Shown: positions 61,401 to 64,000 of the stretch, in pieces
How the letters are laid out: the number at the start of each line of letters is the position of its first letter
Position numbering within the stretch: position 1 is the stretch's first letter
Source: Spirodela intermedia
Lineage: Eukaryota; Streptophyta; Magnoliopsida; Alismatales; Araceae
Direction of reading: 5' to 3'
NCBI GenBank assembly: GCA_902729315.2
Contig: LR746265.1
Location: 3,576,892-3,640,891 of the forward strand
Length of the DNA stretch: 64,000 nt
Notes under the pieces: generated by a model
The model's database searches: none
Told to the model about the DNA's origin: nothing
Seen by the model: only the letters and a program-made list of their open reading frames with translations
Position numbers and translations under genes: made by a program

Positions 61401-63914
61401 ATCGATATAATGGTAAATTTCTGATGTTTTTTTATGCTTGTTTACCCCTCTCACCGTGGTCATTCAATTTCTACAAGTCTTTTCTAACCGCATAGTCTAA
61501 ACAATTTTGGGTTATTGATTAGAAGAAGATATAATCTATTGCAATATTGGCCATAACATTTGATGAAATAAGCACAACCACCGTGATAGAAAGGAAACTT
61601 ACATTTCTTTTTTCACTTGTTTCTAGCTATAACATGGTCGCATATATTTTTAGTGTGATTCCCATAATTAGACTGATAGCAGTATTTTTAGGCGTGAAAT
61701 GTCGTCAACTACGGAGAGAAAGTCAAGTTTGAGAAGGACCAACTAGGTTATACATTTTTAAAAGTTCCCTCAAAATCTGTAGCAATAACCACCAGGTATA
61801 CGATGAATTATCTTGAGAGGACTCTGTCTTTGTGACGACAAACTAGGCTCACTTAGTTCTATGCTCAAAATGCCAGTGAGGTGACGAAGAGGGCCAACTC
61901 AGGGTTCAATGAACTGTCTTATAATTTTCCACTCTGACATCTATCTTATTAATGAAGCTTGAATCTTTCTTACCGTCGGTTAATATTGTCTTTCTCATCC
62001 TTCATTCTGTTTGTTTTCTATTTTTTTATTTTTTTTCACTTCTCTTATTACGTTCCTTGGATGCATTTGCATGTGTCCAGTGTCTTATCTATATTGCGGA
62101 TGTACTTTGAGGAAGATGGCATGTTTTATTTAATCAGGAAGGAACATTTTTTTTTGCTAACGTGAATATTTTTATGCTATTTTATTTCAAAGCCTATGGC
62201 ATTGTAACCGTGAGGACAATTATTGTATACTGTGGAATGACCCCGATAAAGAGGCTGAGATATCATATAAAAAATGAGGAAAACTAAAATAATAGATCCG
62301 TACTGGTGAACATTTTTTAGAAAAAATGTTCATAAAAAGAAAGAATTTAGACTCTTTTCTTGAGTTTGTTTTGTATTCTCACCTGTAGTTTTTTGTTTGT
62401 GTTGTTGTTTTCATCATTCTTATAGATTCGTACCTTGCAGGGTGTAATGGCTATTTTGAACATCCAATTGAATGCGGTTTCTATTGTGAACCTTGTCATG
62501 TCGATTGGGATTGCGGTGGAGTTCTGTGTGCATATAGCACATGCCTTTTCGGTTAGTTGGCTTTCGCATTATTTATTGTAGCTTCACAGACTCTCTCCCT
62601 TCCTAAGTTACAAGAAGAGCGTTTTTCTTTAACATTGATATTATGTCCTTGCTTCGTGTGTCTTTTTTGTGTCCATAAATAGATGAGGGATATGTATGGA
62701 TTCTCAAGAGGAGTGGAGCCTTTGGAGTCCCCTCCCTGAACTGCCAAGATCCCTTGAGTGAATAGAAAGTTATATGCATATGTGCATAATTTTTAGTTTG
62801 GCTATCTTCATCTAGAATATTTATTAAAACATAGAAAAATGTGGACTGAAGAGCATAAGCTAACAGTAAAATTTCAATGCCAGGGTTATCACAAATATAT
62901 TATTCACACCGTTGACAATAAATCTAGAATTAAGTTGTGAATGAGATTGATCTAGCAAGAAGCGGCAAGCAAATGATGGGGAAGAGGAAATGGAAGAACA
63001 GGAGAATGGATAGATGTGTTTAGAACTTGTTCTCGTTTTTTTCCTTTCTTACTGAAGTTTGAGGGATTAGATCTTGTTCTTGTGCATCCAAGATATTTTT
63101 CTTGCGAAAATTTAGAAAGATTGTAAGTGCTTGGAACCTTTTTTTTCCCCTTTTTTCGTCATATCTATGGTATCTTGGATTTTGGCTATACCTTGAGAAA
63201 GTGGTCGGGATTATCCACTTAGCTGGATGAGACAGTCGGTACTTAAAATCATGGTTATCTGTAGTCGAGTATCACACATTTATTTTGCATAAAATGCACC
63301 TTCATAGCGTGTTTCTTCTTCCCATTCTGGAGAATGTGCGCCTCTGATAGTAGCAGCGTTATGCATGAGTTGTTGTCGGTGATGCTGACTGTTCCACTTC
63401 TTCACGGATCAGCCAAAAATTGACTCGTCTCACATATGGATTGGCATGATTCAAAGATGAATCAAGTTGATTTGCCTGAATTCTCCCTTGTTATTCCAAA
63501 CCCCCCATGCAATCCAACCATGGGTTGGGCGGCAAACCCAATCCCCATGTTGATCAGGACCTTGAAGGAGTATGCGGAGATATCTGACAGTGTATGTGAT
63601 AGAGGCAGTCTGATTCTTTGTTCATTGTCGTAGGTATTCTTCAAGAGTTATGTGCAAAGTTTGAGTGTTTACTGCCGCACGTCCAGAGATTTCTCTTCCT
63701 TTTGGAATAATCAAATGATAGAGTCGTAAACTCCAGAAACTTTGCTATCACAGGCTTATACCATGCCTCAAGAACTGTTCTTTCCAATGCAATCTTCGAG
63801 TGTGTGGTGGCTAGATAGGAGCTCATGCTGTTCTTTCTCATTACAGATTAGCAGAGGGAATCGTGGGCAGCGTGCAAAGGAAGCTTTGAGCACCATGGGT
63901 GCTTCAGTCTTCAG
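28488..63914 (+). CDS. NPC1: NPC1-type sterol transporter (Niemann-Pick C1), 3' end outside window
   Basis: Polytopic membrane protein moving sterols from the endosome/vacuole lumen into membranes. Exons 1-18: 28488-28556, 29855-29919, 30909-31008, 31263-31370, 32873-32989, 34606-34756, 36305-36552, 36677-36868, 39819-39892, 39977-40094, 41206-41289, 42330-42425, 42532-42633, 43784-43852, 44066-44161, 44278-44385, 45435-45548, 45655-45738. Exons 19-36: 47603-47731, 51155-51353, 51567-51710, 51825-51868, 53401-53484, 54209-54277, 54352-54428, 55951-56020, 56312-56461, 56808-56873, 56977-57121, 57245-57309, 57376-57441, 59196-59289, 61190-61226, 61355-61412, 62441-62551, 63847-63914. They encode about 1,224 residues in one continuous phase. 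Signal peptide ~1-35; Cys-rich sterol-binding N-domain ~50-285 ([31 protein letters not shown]); sterol-sensing domain ~630-800 ([32 protein letters not shown]); Cys-rich luminal loop ~885-1100; last membrane helices from ~1110. Intron 1 uses a GC donor (CAG|GCAAGA). The final ~70 residues, starting at the GITLTKL block, lie beyond the edge. Confidence 0.97.
28557..29854 (+). other. NPC1 intron 1 (GC-AG)
   Basis: The signal-peptide exon ends CTTCAG and is followed by GCAAGAGAATTAG; the next exon starts after GTGTGTGCAG at 29854. No GT donor with the right phase lies nearby, and reading on hits a stop within 4 codons. The intron holds short open frames without recognisable similarity. Confidence 0.7.
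31371..32872 (+). other. NPC1 intron 4
   Basis: A 1.5 kb AT-rich intron with an odd GC-richer patch at about 31550-31690 (AGGCCCGGATAG through GGGGGTGTGGGG) that stands out from its surroundings and may be an old insertion. No termini or coding similarity could be assigned. Confidence 0.6.
33425..33444. repeat. (AT)n microsatellite
   Basis: Ten AT units inside NPC1 intron 5, about 160 bp before the 189-bp tandem triplication. Confidence 0.9.
33604..34170. repeat. tandem triplication, 189-bp unit
   Basis: Three adjacent copies of a 189-bp unit in NPC1 intron 5. The AAAACGAAAAA landmark recurs at about 33604, 33793 and 33982, and each copy contains GGAAATTTCTGAG, AATTGTGGGCATGTGTTTG and TTCTATTCCTCCTCTTCAAA in the same order. 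Copies differ by only a few substitutions and no obvious indels, so the array is young compared with the other repeats here. No open frame crosses it. Confidence 0.9.
35652..36017. mobile_element. probable solo LTR in NPC1 intron 6
   Basis: The 366-bp segment starts TGTTAGGGCCCC and ends GGGGCCTAACA, so it has TG...CA ends within near-perfect short inverted termini. The 5 bases before it (GTACG) and after it (GTATG) match at 4 of 5 positions, as a decayed target-site duplication. It is more GC-rich than the surrounding intron. These are the marks of a solo LTR left after recombination of a copia- or gypsy-type retrotransposon; no internal retrotransposon coding sequence is present. Confidence 0.72.
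36869..39818 (+). other. NPC1 intron 8 (2.95 kb)
   Basis: AT-rich, with an inverted repeat at 38355-38394. The stretch 38400-39080 has a different texture and, on the - strand, a TATATAAA at 38627-38634 followed by a CT-rich open segment, which could be the remnant of a reverse-oriented retroelement. No LTR borders or protein similarity could be fixed. Confidence 0.5.
38355..38394. repeat. perfect 12-bp inverted repeat with 16-nt loop
   Basis: GTGTGACTGTGA at 38355-38366 is the exact reverse complement of TCACAGTCACAC at 38383-38394. It lies in NPC1 intron 8 and could form a hairpin in the transcript. No function is evident. Confidence 0.8.
44681..44741. repeat. short inverted repeat with MITE-like GAGCATCT ends
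   Basis: AAGAGCATCT at 44684-44693 is mirrored by AGATGCTCTT at 44729-44738 within NPC1 intron 16, and both arms continue into TTAAA/TTAA. GAGCATCTCC next to TTA resembles termini of some plant PIF/Harbinger-type MITEs, so this may be a much shortened remnant. It is too small to be sure. Confidence 0.4.
49382..49886. mobile_element. possible non-autonomous inverted-repeat element
   Basis: A 26-bp arm at 49382-49407 (core CAACTGCTTGGAAAGG) and a 26-bp arm at 49861-49886 are reverse complements at 25 of 26 positions, enclosing about 450 bp. The interior has a 74-codon open frame (49594-49818) without recognisable similarity, and a third partial copy of the core (AACTGCTTGGA) near 49597. No convincing target-site duplication flanks the arms, so this may be a degraded DNA transposon or an inverted duplication. 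Confidence 0.45.
49814..49921. repeat. duplicated 26-bp hairpin motif
   Basis: AAGTCTTTATGAGGAGACTT continuing to CTACAA occurs at 49819-49844 and again at 49896-49921. The first copy forms an 11-bp perfect stem (TGTAGAAGTCT with AGACTTCTACA, 49814-49843, 8-nt loop). The second can pair CTCATAA with TTATGAG instead. The copies straddle the right arm of the inverted-repeat element. Confidence 0.75.
57442..59195 (+). other. NPC1 intron 31 (1.75 kb)
   Basis: AT-rich non-coding sequence; it includes a short GC-richer patch with a T/G run at 58388-58408. I recognise no element or gene in it. Confidence 0.7.
59290..61189 (+). other. NPC1 intron 32 (1.9 kb)
   Basis: AT-rich intron preceding the very short 37-nt exon 33. 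It contains an ATA-rich run near 59817 and short open frames without similarity. No transposon ends were found. Confidence 0.7.
62552..63846 (+). other. NPC1 intron 35
   Basis: A 1.3 kb intron between the [14 protein letters not shown] exon and the [16 protein letters not shown] exon. Open frames within it (for example 63436-63633) lack family similarity and do not extend the NPC1 phase, so they are not exons. Confidence 0.7.
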
Positions 63915-64000
63915 GTAAAGCAATATTACCCTTTTTTTATGGTTCCTTTTGAAAAGGTTCTGTTGAATTTATTCTTTTATTTTTCTATTTATTTTCCTTC

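Noticed and set aside
1-64000. Search for a gene cluster, CRISPR-like array, viral or bacterial insertion, tRNA or rRNA genes
   Set aside because: No regularly spaced short repeats, no phage or bacterial-type genes, no cloverleaf or rRNA-like segment was recognised; the genes are unrelated plant families in an ordinary nuclear arrangement.

Overview
The window is nuclear DNA of a flowering plant. Every protein gene belongs to a plant family, and all but two are split by GT-AG (or GC-AG) introns. The very GC-rich intronless genes next to AT-rich introns suggest a monocot, but that is inference and the species was not identified.

Layout. Positions 1-1541 are an AT-rich flank holding two diverged copies of a ~375 bp unit, then a GA/G-rich leader. 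On the + strand follow a bromodomain gene of the BRD1/2/13 (BRD9-like) type (1542-8078, 9 exons) and a short RWP-RK (RKD-like) regulator (8656-11125, first exon only 16 nt). A GT92 glycosyltransferase lies on the - strand (12347-14152, no introns). After a ~2 kb non-coding stretch come three + strand genes: an RLCK-VII/PBL-type kinase (16119-17638), a GAUT1-like homogalacturonan galacturonosyltransferase (18131-24832) and an intronless PPR gene like At2g17210 (25028-27187). From 28488 to the right edge runs one very long gene for the sterol transporter NPC1: 36 exons were placed, covering about 1,224 codons, and roughly the last 70 residues lie outside the window.

The neighbours are unrelated housekeeping and regulatory genes (chromatin, transcription, cell-wall pectin, signalling, organelle RNA processing, sterol traffic). 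I see no operon-like or biosynthetic cluster and no convincing novel system. Gene models were built by hand from splice signals, reading phase and family alignment; all junctions given agree in phase.

The less ordinary observations are: three consecutive spliced genes that each seem to need a GC-AG intron; a probable solo LTR, an exact-period 189-bp triplication and a 25/26 inverted-repeat element inside NPC1 introns; a G-tract just before the bromodomain start codon; and the 16-nt start exon of the RWP-RK gene.
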